From the NCBI RefSeq assembly GCF_016595675.1, contig NZ_JAENJH010000013.1:1-64000 (forward strand): a DNA stretch of 64,000 nucleotides. Reading direction: 5' to 3'. Source of the stretch: Prauserella cavernicola (lineage in GTDB: Bacteria; Actinomycetota; Actinomycetes; Mycobacteriales; Pseudonocardiaceae). A program made the position numbers and the translations under genes. Within the stretch, counting starts at the first letter, position 1, and the number at the start of each line of letters is the position of its first letter. A model generated the notes under the pieces. It ran no database searches. It saw only the letters and a program-made list of their open reading frames with translations, and was not told the DNA's origin. Below, in pieces: positions 1 to 8,269 of this stretch.

Positions 1-129
1 GCGACGGTGCGTCAGCACAAGGCCATCGTGGATGCCATCGCCGAGCGTGATCCTGATGCCGCCGAGGACGCGATCGTCAAGCACCTGACCTATCTGCGCA
101 AGCACCTCGCCGCACACAACCAACGCTGA
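1..129 (+). CDS. GntR-family regulator, C-terminal end (partial)
   Basis: An open frame enters from the left edge and ends with TGA after 42 residues. The residues (HKAIVDAIAERDPDAAEDAI, then a helix with KHLTYLRKHL) match the last two helices of an FCD ligand-binding domain, where the usual pattern is HRAILDAI..RD...A...M..HL. FCD regulators of the FadR/VanR type control genes for organic-acid catabolism. This one reads straight towards the symporter and CoA-ester operon, so it is the likely local repressor. That role is inferred from position; the DNA-binding half lies outside the window. Confidence 0.7.
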   Translation, partial: ATVRQHKAIVDAIAERDPDAAEDAIVKHLTYLRKHLAAHNQR

Positions 130-218
130 CCTGCGGTAACCCCAGCCCGTCGTGCCTCGCGCGGCGGGCTTCGAGTGCTGCGCGGAGCCGGTCAGGGGTC
201 GGTGTGTCTTTTAAATGT

Positions 219-253
219 TGGACCTTGAACAAGTGGACCTTCTGTCCTACGGT
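219..253 (+). promoter_or_regulatory. Promoter and candidate GntR operator before the symporter operon
   Basis: TTGAAC (225-230) and TACGGT (248-253) lie 17 bases apart and fit an actinobacterial housekeeping promoter. The -35 box sits inside the small palindrome CTTGAACAAG (224-233). The word GGACCTT occurs twice, at 220-226 and 235-241. A repressor bound here would block the -35 box. The adjoining FCD-GntR regulator is the obvious candidate. This is read by eye only. Confidence 0.4.
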
Positions 254-315
254 TGCCCCCATCGCAAAGACGCGTCGTCCCGGGCGCATGGGCGACCTGA
301 CCAGGAGTGAGCACC

Positions 316-1653
316 ATGGCTAATCAGCCCCCGGCCCCTCCGGCGTCGATCCGGAAGATCGCATTCGCGAGCTTCATCGGCACCGTGATCGAGTTCTTCG
401 ACTTCTTCATCTTCGGTACCGCGGCGGCCCTGATCTTCAACAAGATCTTCTTCCCGGCGCTCGACCCGCTCGCCGGCACGCTCGCCTCGTTCGCCACCTT
501 CGGCGTCGCCTTTGCCGCCCGCCCGCTCGGCGGCGTGCTGTTCGGCCACTTCGGCGACCGGCTGGGGCGCAAGACGATGCTCGTGCTGAGCCTGGTGCTC
601 ATGGGCGTGGGAACCGCGATGGTCGGCCTGCTCCCGACGTATGCGCAGATCGGCATCTGGGCGCCGCTGCTGCTGGTGCTCTCCCGGCTGCTGCAGGGTG
701 TGGCGATCGGCGGTGAGTGGAGCGGCGCCGTGCTGATGGCCGTCGAGCACGCCCCGCCCGGCAAGCGCGCGTTCTACGGCAGCTGGCCGCAGTGCGGCGT
801 TCCCGCGGGTCTGGTCCTCGCCACGGCGGCGTTCTTCCTGGTGGAGCAGCTGCCGGAGGAAGCGATGATGACCTGGGGCTGGCGCATCCCGTTCCTCGCC
901 AGCGTGGTGCTCGTGCTGCTCGGCCTCTACATCCGCATGAAGATCTCGGAGTCCCCGGCGTTCAAGTCCGTGCAGGACAAGGGGGAGCAGTCGAAGTTCC
1001 CCGCCATCGAGGTGCTGCGCACGTCGTGGAAGGCCGTGCTCATCGCGGTGTTCTCCATGGCGGCGGCCAACATCCCCTTCTACATGGCCACGGTCTTCGC
1101 GCTGAGCTACGGCTCGCAGCACGACGGCGTCACCAGGGACACGGTGCTGCTGGCGGTCTGCATCGCCTCGTTCGTCCAGATCTTCACGATCCCCGCCACG
1201 GCGATGCTCGCCGACCACTACGGGCGCAGGCCGGTGCTGCTGGCCGGGTGCGTGGTGACGGCGCTCATGGGCTTTCCGTTCTTCTGGTTGCTGGACACGG
1301 GAAGTACGCTCGGCATCGTGGCCGCGATGGTGATCGCGCTGCCGATCGCGCACTCGCTGACGTACTCCACGCTCGCGAGCTTCCTGCCCGAATTGTTCGA
1401 GACCCGCCTGCGCTACAGCGGATCCGCGATCGGCTACCAGGTCGGCGGCATGCTCATGAGCGGTCCGGTGCCCTTCATCTCCGCCGCGTTGTTCTCGTGG
1501 GCCGGCAGCCCGTGGCCGCTGTCGCTCTACATCGTCCTCGGCGGGGTGCTGACGTTCGTCGCGGTCTACGTCGCGAAGGAGTCCTACCGGGACGACATCG
1601 ACGACGCCAGCCGCGAGCCGGGCGCGTCCGAGCGGGAGTCCGCTTCCGCCTGA
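316..1653 (+). CDS. MFS transporter, metabolite:H+ symporter (MHS) type
   Basis: A 445-residue membrane protein with about twelve hydrophobic segments. It carries the MFS loop signature GHFGDRLGRKTMLV between TM2 and TM3 and a second DHYGRRPVL copy in the C-terminal half. The opening (IRKIAFASFIGTVIEFFDFFIFGTAAAL) is characteristic of the MHS subfamily, which includes ShiA (shikimate), ProP and citrate or ketoglutarate carriers. An in-frame GTG at 307 would sit directly on the AGGAG (303-307), whereas ATG 316 is eight bases beyond it, so I start at 316. It heads the CoA-ester operon and probably imports that operon's substrate acid. Uptake of an alicyclic acid would fit the family, but the substrate is an inference. 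Confidence 0.9.
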   Translation: MANQPPAPPASIRKIAFASFIGTVIEFFDFFIFGTAAALIFNKIFFPALDPLAGTLASFATFGVAFAARPLGGVLFGHFGDRLGRKTMLVLSLVLMGVGTAMVGLLPTYAQIGIWAPLLLVLSRLLQGVAIGGEWSGAVLMAVEHAPPGKRAFYGSWPQCGVPAGLVLATAAFFLVEQLPEEAMMTWGWRIPFLASVVLVLLGLYIRMKISESPAFKSVQDKGEQSKFPAIEVLRTSWKAVLIAVFSMAAANIPFYMATVFALSYGSQHDGVTRDTVLLAVCIASFVQIFTIPATAMLADHYGRRPVLLAGCVVTALMGFPFFWLLDTGSTLGIVAAMVIALPIAHSLTYSTLASFLPELFETRLRYSGSAIGYQVGGMLMSGPVPFISAALFSWAGSPWPLSLYIVLGGVLTFVAVYVAKESYRDDIDDASREPGASERESASA

Positions 1654-1658
1654 GCACC

Positions 1659-1687
1659 TTGACGCGAAGACTAATGTCCAACAATAT
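1659..1687 (+). promoter_or_regulatory. Possible internal promoter before the CoA-transferase gene
   Basis: TTGACG (1659-1664) is followed after 17 bases by CAATAT (1682-1687), in the 46-base gap behind the symporter gene. The -35 is good and the -10 is weak. Initiation six to seven bases after the -10 would fall at about 1693-1694, right on an in-frame GTG at 1694. Either a leaderless GTG start or the SD-led ATG at 1700 could therefore be used. Confidence 0.3.
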
Positions 1688-1699
1688 GAGGACGTGGTA

Positions 1700-2941
1700 A
1701 TGAACGACCAGGATGAGCAGGCGCCCGCCGGTGGGCCGCTCGCGGGACTGAAGGTCATCGACATGACGACCTCCTACGCAGGCCCGACGGCGTCGATGTA
1801 CCTCGCCGACCTGGGCGCGGACGTGATCAAGGTCGAGCGGCCGGGCGCCGGTGACGACGCCCGGTCGTGGGGTCCGCCGTTCGTGCAGGACGCCTCCGCG
1901 TGGTTCGCCTCGGCGAACCGCAACAAGCGCTCGGTCGTGATCAACCTGCGGGACCCGAAGGGGCTCGAGACGCTGCGCAGACTCATCGGCTCGGCGGACG
2001 TGTTCATGGAGAACCTCAACCCCGGCAAGCTCGAGTCGCTCGGCATCGACCACCGCACGGTGCGGGCCGAGTTCCCGAGGCTCATCTACTGCGCGATGTC
2101 GGGCTTCGGCCTCGACGGGCCCGACCACGCGCTGCCCGGCTACGACCTCGCCGCGCAGGCCCGCTCGGGGATCATGTCCGTGACGGGCGCGAGGGGCGGC
2201 TCGCCGCAGCGCGTGTCGTCGGCGCTGTCCGACGTGGTCACGGGCATGTGCGCGGCGCTCGCGGTGAGCGCCGCCGTGGTGCGGCAGCGCGAGCACGGCG
2301 AGGGCGAGCTCATCGACGTGTCGCTGCTGGACTCCGATCTGGCCGTGATGGCGCCGCGCATCGCCTCGTACCTGGCAGGCGAGCGCGAGCCCGCACCCAG
2401 CGGCGGCACCGACTCGGTGCTCGCCGTGTACCAGTCGTTTCCCACCGCCGACCGGGATCTCGCGATCGCGATCGGCAACGACCCGATGTGGCGGCGGTTC
2501 TGCGACGTCATCGGACTGCCGGAGCTCGGCGCCGATCCCGACCTCGCCGACAACGCGGGCCGGCGCGAGCACCGGGAACGGCTCGTTACCGCGGTCACCG
2601 CCACACTGACCGAGCGCCCGGCCGCCGAGTGGCAGAAGATCTTCGGTGAGGCCGGAATCCCCTGCTCGCTCGTCCAGCGACTGTCCGAAGTGGTCGCCGA
2701 CCCGCAGGTGGTGGCCAGGGGAGCGCTGCTTCCCGTGCCGGGAACGGAGGGCGCGATGCACAGCGTGCACAGCCCGTTCCGCTTCGCGTCCATGCCGGAG
2801 CCACGCAACGTGCGCTTTCCCGCACTGGGCGCGCACACGAGGGAGGTGCTGGGCGAGTGCGGACTCACCGGCACCGACATCGACGAGTTGCTGGCCGGTG
2901 GGGCCGTGCAAGATGGGACCGAGGTGAGTGTCGGTGAGTGA
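1700..2941 (+). CDS. Class III (CaiB/BaiF) CoA-transferase
   Basis: A 413-residue protein of the formyl-CoA transferase/CaiB family. It has the N-terminal LAGLKVIDMTTSYAGPTASM nucleotide-fold opening, GADVIKVERPGAGDDAR, and the PGYDLAAQA segment. A following Asp near residue 178 (ALSDVVTG) aligns with the catalytic Asp of the family. PGYD, rather than GHD, separates it from the racemase branch seen later in this operon. The family moves CoA between carboxylic acids, so it probably activates the imported acid or recycles CoA from a product. ATG 1700 follows GAGGA (1688-1692) at good spacing; GTG 1694 is the alternative. The stop overlaps the next gene. Confidence 0.85.
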   Translation: MNDQDEQAPAGGPLAGLKVIDMTTSYAGPTASMYLADLGADVIKVERPGAGDDARSWGPPFVQDASAWFASANRNKRSVVINLRDPKGLETLRRLIGSADVFMENLNPGKLESLGIDHRTVRAEFPRLIYCAMSGFGLDGPDHALPGYDLAAQARSGIMSVTGARGGSPQRVSSALSDVVTGMCAALAVSAAVVRQREHGEGELIDVSLLDSDLAVMAPRIASYLAGEREPAPSGGTDSVLAVYQSFPTADRDLAIAIGNDPMWRRFCDVIGLPELGADPDLADNAGRREHRERLVTAVTATLTERPAAEWQKIFGEAGIPCSLVQRLSEVVADPQVVARGALLPVPGTEGAMHSVHSPFRFASMPEPRNVRFPALGAHTREVLGECGLTGTDIDELLAGGAVQDGTEVSVGE

Positions 2942-3719
2942 CGACTTCGTGGTCGTGGAGCGCGACGGCGCGGTGGCGACCGTGCGTATCGACCGCCCCG
3001 CCGTGCACAACGCGCTCAACGCGCGGCTGGTGCGGCGGCTGGGCGCCGAGATCGGTGCGCTCGCCGCCGACGGCACCAGGGCGATCGTGCTGACGGGCAC
3101 GGGGGAGAAGGCGTTCAGCGCGGGCGCCGACCTCGACGAGCTCGCCACGCTCGACGCCGAGACGGCACACACCGTGATGCGCGCCGGACAGGCCGTGTTC
3201 CGCGAGATCGAACGGAGCCCCGTCCCGGTCATCGCCGCGGTCAACGGACTCGCGCTCGGCGGCGGGTTCGAGCTGGTGCTCGCCTGCTCGTTCGCCGTGG
3301 TCTCGCACAAGGCCTCGCTCGGACTGCCCGAGGCGGGACTGGGGCTGATCCCCGGCTACGGCGGCACACAGCGGCTCGCCCGCGTCGCCGGTCCCGCGGT
3401 GGCCAGGCACGTGATGCTCACGGGCAGCCGGATCGACGCCGAACGCGCCTACCAGCTCGGCCTCGCCGTGCTGCCGCCCACCGAGCCGGCTGAGCTGCTG
3501 CCCACCGCGCTGGAGCTGGCCGGGACCATCGCGACCAAGGGCCCGCGGGCCTGCCGCGCGATCCTCGACGTCGTCGACCGCGGCCTGGACGTGCCGCTCG
3601 ACGCGGGCCTGGCGCTGGAGACCGGGCTCGCCGCGCTCGCCATCGGCGGCGGCGAGTCGAGCGAGGGCGTCGCAGCGTTCAAGGACAAACGCGCACCGAG
3701 GTTCGGGGAGCGGGCATGA
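2934..3719 (+). CDS. Enoyl-CoA hydratase (crotonase family)
   Basis: A 261-residue crotonase. The oxyanion-hole stretches are AFSAGADLDE (about 60-69) and ALGGGFELVLAC (107-118). Both catalytic glutamates of true hydratases are present, E113 in GGFEL and E133 in LPEAGLGLIPGYGG. It should add water to a 2-enoyl-CoA. GTG 2934 is nine bases after GAGG (2921-2924); the alternative GTG 2928 is too close to it. It overlaps the CoA-transferase gene by eight bases and the dehydrogenase by four, so translation is probably coupled. Confidence 0.88.
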   Translation: MSDDFVVVERDGAVATVRIDRPAVHNALNARLVRRLGAEIGALAADGTRAIVLTGTGEKAFSAGADLDELATLDAETAHTVMRAGQAVFREIERSPVPVIAAVNGLALGGGFELVLACSFAVVSHKASLGLPEAGLGLIPGYGGTQRLARVAGPAVARHVMLTGSRIDAERAYQLGLAVLPPTEPAELLPTALELAGTIATKGPRACRAILDVVDRGLDVPLDAGLALETGLAALAIGGGESSEGVAAFKDKRAPRFGERA

Positions 3720-4939
3720 ACACCGCACCACTCGACATCGACTCCGACCCGTTGGCCTACCTCGCCCACCACGAGAGCCTCGACGAGTCCGCCGCCGACG
3801 CGCTGCTCGACGAGCGCGAATTGCGCGTGCGGGCGCAGGTCCGTGACGTCGTGGCCCACGAGGTCGCGCCGCGAGCGGCCACAGTGGACCGGACGCACGA
3901 GTTCGTGCACGAGAGCTACCAGGCGCTCGCCTCGGCCGGGCTCGCCGGGCTCGTCTTTCCCGAGCGGCTCGGCGGCACCGGGGACACCAACGTCGCCTAC
4001 GCAGCGGCGATGGAGGAGATCACCGCGGGCTGCGCGGCGACGAGCCTCGTCTACATGACCCAGATGCACGCCGCCTACCCGATCCTGATCGCCGGGTCGG
4101 AGGAGCTGGCCCAGCACTACATCCCCGGCCTGCTCGACGGGAGCTCCTACGGCGCGCTCGGCATCACCGAGCCGGGCGCCGGCAGTGACGTGGCCGGGCT
4201 GAGCTCGGTCGCCGCACCCGCCGATGACGGCTATGCGCTGCGCGGCTCGAAGACGTTCATCACCACGGGCGATCGCGCCGACGTCATCATCTGCTTCGCC
4301 AGCGTCGACCGGTCGCTGGGCCGCAAGGGCATCACGGCGTTCGTGCTCAACGGCGCCTGGGACGGTCTGGAGCGGGGCAGGCCGTTCGACAAGCTCGGCA
4401 TGCATGGCTCCAGCACGGCGGAGCTGTTCTTCGACGGCGTGCGCATCCCTGCCGGCCACCGGCTCGGCGACGAGGGCGGCGGCTGGCAGGTCGTGATGAA
4501 CTCCGTCATCAAGTCCCGCATCAGCGCGGCGGCCCAGGGCATCGGCCTGGCGCGCGCGGCGTACGGGCGCGCGCTGCGGGCGCTGACTCGCGTCCACGGC
4601 CCCACACTGCCCGCCGAGGCGGCGTTCGCGCTGGCCACACTGCGCGGCCGGATCCTGCAGGGCAGGCTGCTGCTGTTCGGTGTCGCCCGCGAGGTCGACC
4701 GCTCCAGCGCACCCGACGCCGGTCAGATCGGCATCATGAAGCAGACCTGCACCGACCTCGGCTTCGACGCCGCGCTCGAGGCGATGCGCATCCTCGGTCC
4801 GTACGGCGACCTCGCCGACCTCGGGGTCGAGCGCTGCCTGCGCGACGCGAAGGTCACCCAGATCTACGACGGCACCAACGAGGTGCAGCGGTTGCTGATC
4901 GCGCGCGACACCGCACGGAAGGTAGGAGAGCAGCAATGA
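3716..4939 (+). CDS. Acyl-CoA dehydrogenase with Asp at the usual catalytic Glu
   Basis: A full-length (407-residue) FAD-dependent acyl-CoA dehydrogenase. It has the ALGITEPGAGSDVAGL flavin-binding stretch in the middle domain, TGDRADVIICFAS, and a C-terminal helical domain that ends IYDGTNEVQRLLIAR. In many family members this motif reads IYEGT, with Glu as the base that removes the alpha proton. Here it is Asp (about D385). It should introduce the 2,3 double bond for the neighbouring hydratases. ATGA overlaps join it to the genes on both sides. A shorter second dehydrogenase lies at 8266-9231 and could be its partner subunit. Confidence 0.88.
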   Translation: MNTAPLDIDSDPLAYLAHHESLDESAADALLDERELRVRAQVRDVVAHEVAPRAATVDRTHEFVHESYQALASAGLAGLVFPERLGGTGDTNVAYAAAMEEITAGCAATSLVYMTQMHAAYPILIAGSEELAQHYIPGLLDGSSYGALGITEPGAGSDVAGLSSVAAPADDGYALRGSKTFITTGDRADVIICFASVDRSLGRKGITAFVLNGAWDGLERGRPFDKLGMHGSSTAELFFDGVRIPAGHRLGDEGGGWQVVMNSVIKSRISAAAQGIGLARAAYGRALRALTRVHGPTLPAEAAFALATLRGRILQGRLLLFGVAREVDRSSAPDAGQIGIMKQTCTDLGFDAALEAMRILGPYGDLADLGVERCLRDAKVTQIYDGTNEVQRLLIARDTARKVGEQQ

Positions 4940-5688
4940 CCTCGTTGCAGGGCACAGTCGCCATCGTCACCGGAGCGGGCAGAGGGCTCGGCAGGGCGAT
5001 GGCCGAGGCGCTGGCCGAGGCCGGCGCGAAGGTGGCCGTCGCGGCCCGCACGGCGGAGCAGCTGGACGAGTTCGTCGCCGAGCAACAGCGGGCGGGACGC
5101 GAGGCGCTGGCGTGCCCCACCGACATCACCGACCCCGAGGCCGTGGAGCGCATGGTCGCGGCGACCGTGGAGCGCTTCGGCCGCGTCGACATCCTGGTGA
5201 ACAACTCGGGCATCGTCGCCACCACGGCGCTGCTCGACCAGGAGCCGGACGAGTGGGACCGCGTGATCGCCACCAACCTGCGCGGCGTGTATCTCGCGAC
5301 GCGCGCGGTGGGCAGGCACCTGGTGGCCCAGAAGTCCGGCAAGGTCGTCAACATCGCGTCCAACTTCGCGCTGCAGGGCGTGTCCCACCACGCGGCCTAC
5401 TCGGCGTCCAAGGCCGGGGTGATCGCCTTCACCAGGTCGATGGCGATCGAATGGGCCCGCCACGGTGTGCAGGTCAACGCCATCGCGCCCGGCTACTTCG
5501 CCACCGACCTCAACTCAGGGCTGCGCGCCGACGGCGACGCGACCGACAAGGTGCTGCGCGCGATCCCCGCGCGGCGCATGGGAGAACCCGCCGAGATCAA
5601 GCCCTGGCTGCTGTTGCTCGCGGGCCCGGAGTCCGACTTCATGACCGGCGAGCACATCGTGCTCGACGGCGGCCAGACCGTCCGATAA
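4936..5688 (+). CDS. Short-chain dehydrogenase/reductase (FabG-like)
   Basis: A classical SDR of 250 residues. It has the cofactor loop TGAGRGLG at 12-19, the NNSG variant of NNAG at 89-92, and the catalytic set S142, Y155, K159 (YSASK). The end (DFMTGEHIVLDGGQTVR) is typical of the FabG fold. It probably interconverts a ring or chain hydroxyl and ketone in a CoA ester using NAD(P). In the anaerobic cyclohexanecarboxylate pathway the 2-hydroxyacyl-CoA oxidising enzyme BadH is also an SDR, and this would be the counterpart. That assignment is an inference from context. It is joined to the dehydrogenase gene by an ATGA overlap. Confidence 0.85.
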   Translation: MTSLQGTVAIVTGAGRGLGRAMAEALAEAGAKVAVAARTAEQLDEFVAEQQRAGREALACPTDITDPEAVERMVAATVERFGRVDILVNNSGIVATTALLDQEPDEWDRVIATNLRGVYLATRAVGRHLVAQKSGKVVNIASNFALQGVSHHAAYSASKAGVIAFTRSMAIEWARHGVQVNAIAPGYFATDLNSGLRADGDATDKVLRAIPARRMGEPAEIKPWLLLLAGPESDFMTGEHIVLDGGQTVR

Positions 5689-5738
5689 GGACACCGCGGA
5701 GACTGCGGACACCGCGGACAGAGAACGGAGACAACGAC

Positions 5739-6617
5739 GTGACTTCGCACGACCGCACCGTCGCGGTGCTCGGCGCCGGGACCATGGGATCCGGCATCGC
5801 CACCGTGGCCGTCAGGGCCGGTTACCGGACCCTCATCCACGACCTCGACGACGAGCGCGTCGCTCGCGGCGTGCAGACCGTGCGCGGCTTCCTCGCCAAG
5901 AGCGCCAAGCTCGGCAAGCTCACCGAGGACGAGGCGGCCGCCGCCTCGGCGCGCATCGAGGGCACCACCGCGCTGACCGATCTCGCGGGCGCGGGCGTGG
6001 TGATCGAGGCGATCTTCGAGAACCTGGACGCCAAGCGGGAGCTCTTCCGTGAGCTCGACGGGATCGTCGGCAAGGACACCCTCTTCCACACCAACACCTC
6101 CACGCTGTCGGTCACCGGCATCGCGGCGGGCTCGTCGCTGCCCGAGCGGGTCGTGGGCACCCACTACTGCAACCCCGCGCCGCTGATGAAGCTCGTCGAG
6201 GTGGCCGGCGGCAGGCACACCGCGAGCTGGGCCCACCGGGCGACGCTCGAGTTCCTCGCCTCGGTCGGCAAGACCACGGTGGTCACCAAGGACCGGCCCG
6301 GCTTCATCGTCAACCGCTTCCTCATCCCGTGGGAGAACAGCTGCATCCAGGCGCTGGAGAACGGGCTGGGCACCAAGGAGTCGATCGACGCCGCCGTCAC
6401 CGGCGCACTCGGCCACCCCATGGGCCCGTTCAAGCTCCTCGACGTGGTCGGCATGGACATCCACCAGCAGGTGGCCACACGGCTCTACGAGCAGCTGCGC
6501 GACCCGAAGTTCTTCCCGCCGCCGATGGTCGACCGCATGGTCTCGGCGGGCGATCTCGGCCGCAAGACCGGGCGCGGCTTCTACACCTACGACGACAACC
6601 GCCTGTTCGGTTCCTAA
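5739..6617 (+). CDS. 3-hydroxyacyl-CoA dehydrogenase (first of a tandem pair)
   Basis: A 292-residue member of the HAD/FadB2 family. It has the NAD-binding AVLGAGTMGSGIA at the N-terminus, HTNTSTLSV, the catalytic His (about H142) in THYCNPAPLMKLVEV, and KDRPGFIVNR before the C-terminal helical domain. It oxidises a (3S)-hydroxyacyl-CoA to the 3-keto ester with NAD. The open frame extends far upstream, but GGAG (5727-5730) eight bases before GTG 5739 and the family length fix the start. The next gene is a clear paralogue, so the pathway may oxidise two different hydroxyacyl intermediates. Confidence 0.88.
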   Translation: MTSHDRTVAVLGAGTMGSGIATVAVRAGYRTLIHDLDDERVARGVQTVRGFLAKSAKLGKLTEDEAAAASARIEGTTALTDLAGAGVVIEAIFENLDAKRELFRELDGIVGKDTLFHTNTSTLSVTGIAAGSSLPERVVGTHYCNPAPLMKLVEVAGGRHTASWAHRATLEFLASVGKTTVVTKDRPGFIVNRFLIPWENSCIQALENGLGTKESIDAAVTGALGHPMGPFKLLDVVGMDIHQQVATRLYEQLRDPKFFPPPMVDRMVSAGDLGRKTGRGFYTYDDNRLFGS

Positions 6618-6626
6618 GGAGTGCTC

Positions 6627-7493
6627 ATGTCCGACATCCACAACGTCGCGGTACTGGGCTTCGGCACGATGGGCGCCGGGATCGTGCAGGTCGTGGCCGC
6701 CTCCGGCCGCCCGGTCACCGTGCTGGATACCGACCAGGACCGCGCCGACGCCGGCCTGGCCCGGCTGCGTGCGTTCCTCGACGGCGGCGTGCGGCGCGGC
6801 AAGCTCACCGAGGCCGGCCGCGACGAGCTGCTCGACCGCGTCCGCCCGGTCACCGACCTCGCCGCGCTCGCGAGCTGTGACCTGGTGATCGAGGCCGTCA
6901 CCGAACGCGCCGACGTCAAGCGGGACCTGCTCGCCAGGGTCGCCGCCGTCGTCGCCGGCGACGCGCTGATCGTCACCAACACCTCCGCACTGTCGGTGAC
7001 CGACCTCGCGGGCTCGGTGCCGAACCCCGGCCGCGTCGCCGGGCTGCACTTCTTCAATCCCGCGCCGCTGATGAAGGTGGTCGAGGTCGTCCGCGCGCTG
7101 CAGAGCGAGCCGGGCGTGGCGGAGCGGCTCAGCGCGTTCGTCGAGGACCTCGGCAAGGACCCCGTGGTGGTCAAGGACCGCCCCGGTTTCCTCGTCAACC
7201 ACCTGCTCCTGCCGTATCTCAACGACGTGATCGCCGAGTACGACGCGGAGCTGGCCAGCGCCGAGGACATCGACACGGCGATGCGGCTCGGCCTCGGCTA
7301 CAAGCTCGGCCCGCTGGAGCTGCTCGACCTGATCGGGCTCGACGTCCACGAGCACGCCACGCGCAGCGCCTACGACGCGACGCTCGACCCGCGCTTCGCG
7401 CCGCCGCCGCTGCTGCGGCAGATGGTGGCCGCGGGCTACCACGGCGACAAGAACGGCCAGGGATTCCGCACAGAGAAGGGGAACGCTCAGTGA
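6627..7493 (+). CDS. 3-hydroxyacyl-CoA dehydrogenase (second of a tandem pair)
   Basis: A 288-residue protein with the same plan as its upstream neighbour: AVLGFGTMGAGIVQ for NAD, TNTSALSVTDLA, the catalytic His in LHFFNPAPLMKVVEVV, and KDRPGFLVNHLLLPYLND. The HFFNPAPLM form is the more canonical of the two. ATG 6627 follows AAGGAG (6616-6621) at five bases; GTG 6621 overlaps that site and is unlikely. The stop overlaps the next start (GTGA). The two copies differ along most of their length, so the duplication is old rather than recent. Confidence 0.88.
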   Translation: MSDIHNVAVLGFGTMGAGIVQVVAASGRPVTVLDTDQDRADAGLARLRAFLDGGVRRGKLTEAGRDELLDRVRPVTDLAALASCDLVIEAVTERADVKRDLLARVAAVVAGDALIVTNTSALSVTDLAGSVPNPGRVAGLHFFNPAPLMKVVEVVRALQSEPGVAERLSAFVEDLGKDPVVVKDRPGFLVNHLLLPYLNDVIAEYDAELASAEDIDTAMRLGLGYKLGPLELLDLIGLDVHEHATRSAYDATLDPRFAPPPLLRQMVAAGYHGDKNGQGFRTEKGNAQ

Positions 7494-8269
7494 CGAGCTA
7501 CACCGACATCACCGTCGAGCGTGACGGCCCGGTGGCCACGATCGCGATCAACCGGCCGGAGGCCGGCAACAAGTTCCGCCACGAGACGTGCCTGGAGCTC
7601 TCCGACGCGCTGCAGCGGTTCCGGCTCGACCCGGCGCTGCGGGCCGCCGTGCTCACCGGCACCGGCGACAAGTTCTTCTGCATCGGCGGCGAGCACGACG
7701 AGACCACCTCGCTCGACCAGTCGCAGGTCCTGCCGATCATCGACGTGTACCAGGCGATCGACACCATCCCGAAGCCCATCGTGGCCGCGGTGAACGGGTT
7801 CGCCGTCGGCGGCGGCAACGTGCTGCACACGGTCTGCGACCTCACGATCGCCGCCGAGAACGCCGTCTTCCGGCAGGTCGGCCCGATGGTCGGCAGCTTC
7901 GACGCCGGTTACGGCAGCTGGTACCTCGAGGACACGATCGGCCGCAAGCGCGCCAAGGAGATGTGGTATCTCAACCGCAAGTACTCCGCCACGGAGGCGC
8001 TCGGCATGGGACTGGTCAACGAGGTCGTGCCCGCCGAGGAGCTGCGGACGCGCGCCGCTGAGGTCGCGCGCACCCTGACCACCCGCAGCCCGCTGGCGCT
8101 CGGCGGGCTCAAGGCCGCGTTCTCCGGCAAGCACAACGGGGTCTCCGGCCAGGCCAGGATGGCGCATGACCAGTTGCTCAGCGTCTACCTCACCACGCAG
8201 GAGGCGCACGAGGTGAGCGCGTCGTTCGGTGAGCGTCGCGAGCCCGATCCCGACAGGTTCTGGAAGTGA
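7490..8269 (+). CDS. MenB/BadI-like crotonase, possible ring-opening CoA hydrolase
   Basis: This 259-residue crotonase belongs to the branch of MenB (naphthoyl-CoA synthase) and BadI (2-ketocyclohexanecarboxyl-CoA hydrolase), not to the hydratases. Evidence is FCIGGEHDE in place of the usual F.AG.D, GGGNVLHTVCDLTIAAENA (108-125), VGSFDAGYGSWYLE (134-147) with the Ser136-Phe-Asp138 set of that branch, and the C-terminal FGERREPDPDRFWK tail. The hydratase Glu pair is missing. menB usually lies with menaquinone genes. Here it sits among acyl-CoA oxidation genes that lack a thiolase, so hydrolytic C-C cleavage of a cyclic 2-keto acyl-CoA is the better guess. The specificity is not proven. Confidence 0.72.
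   Translation: MTSYTDITVERDGPVATIAINRPEAGNKFRHETCLELSDALQRFRLDPALRAAVLTGTGDKFFCIGGEHDETTSLDQSQVLPIIDVYQAIDTIPKPIVAAVNGFAVGGGNVLHTVCDLTIAAENAVFRQVGPMVGSFDAGYGSWYLEDTIGRKRAKEMWYLNRKYSATEALGMGLVNEVVPAEELRTRAAEVARTLTTRSPLALGGLKAAFSGKHNGVSGQARMAHDQLLSVYLTTQEAHEVSASFGERREPDPDRFWK

Noticed and set aside
247-1764. 505-codon open frame antisense to the symporter
   Set aside because: It mirrors a clear transporter gene. The product is rich in Arg, His and Glu without a recognisable fold, as expected for a shadow frame in GC-rich DNA.
1475-3310. 611-codon antisense frame over the CoA-transferase and hydratase genes
   Set aside because: It spans two real genes on the other strand, has no Shine-Dalgarno site and a low-complexity product.
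7490-8269. Menaquinone biosynthesis MenB
   Set aside because: The motifs fit the MenB/BadI branch, but no menaquinone gene is near and the operon is catabolic. I therefore do not use the symbol menB, although it cannot be fully excluded.
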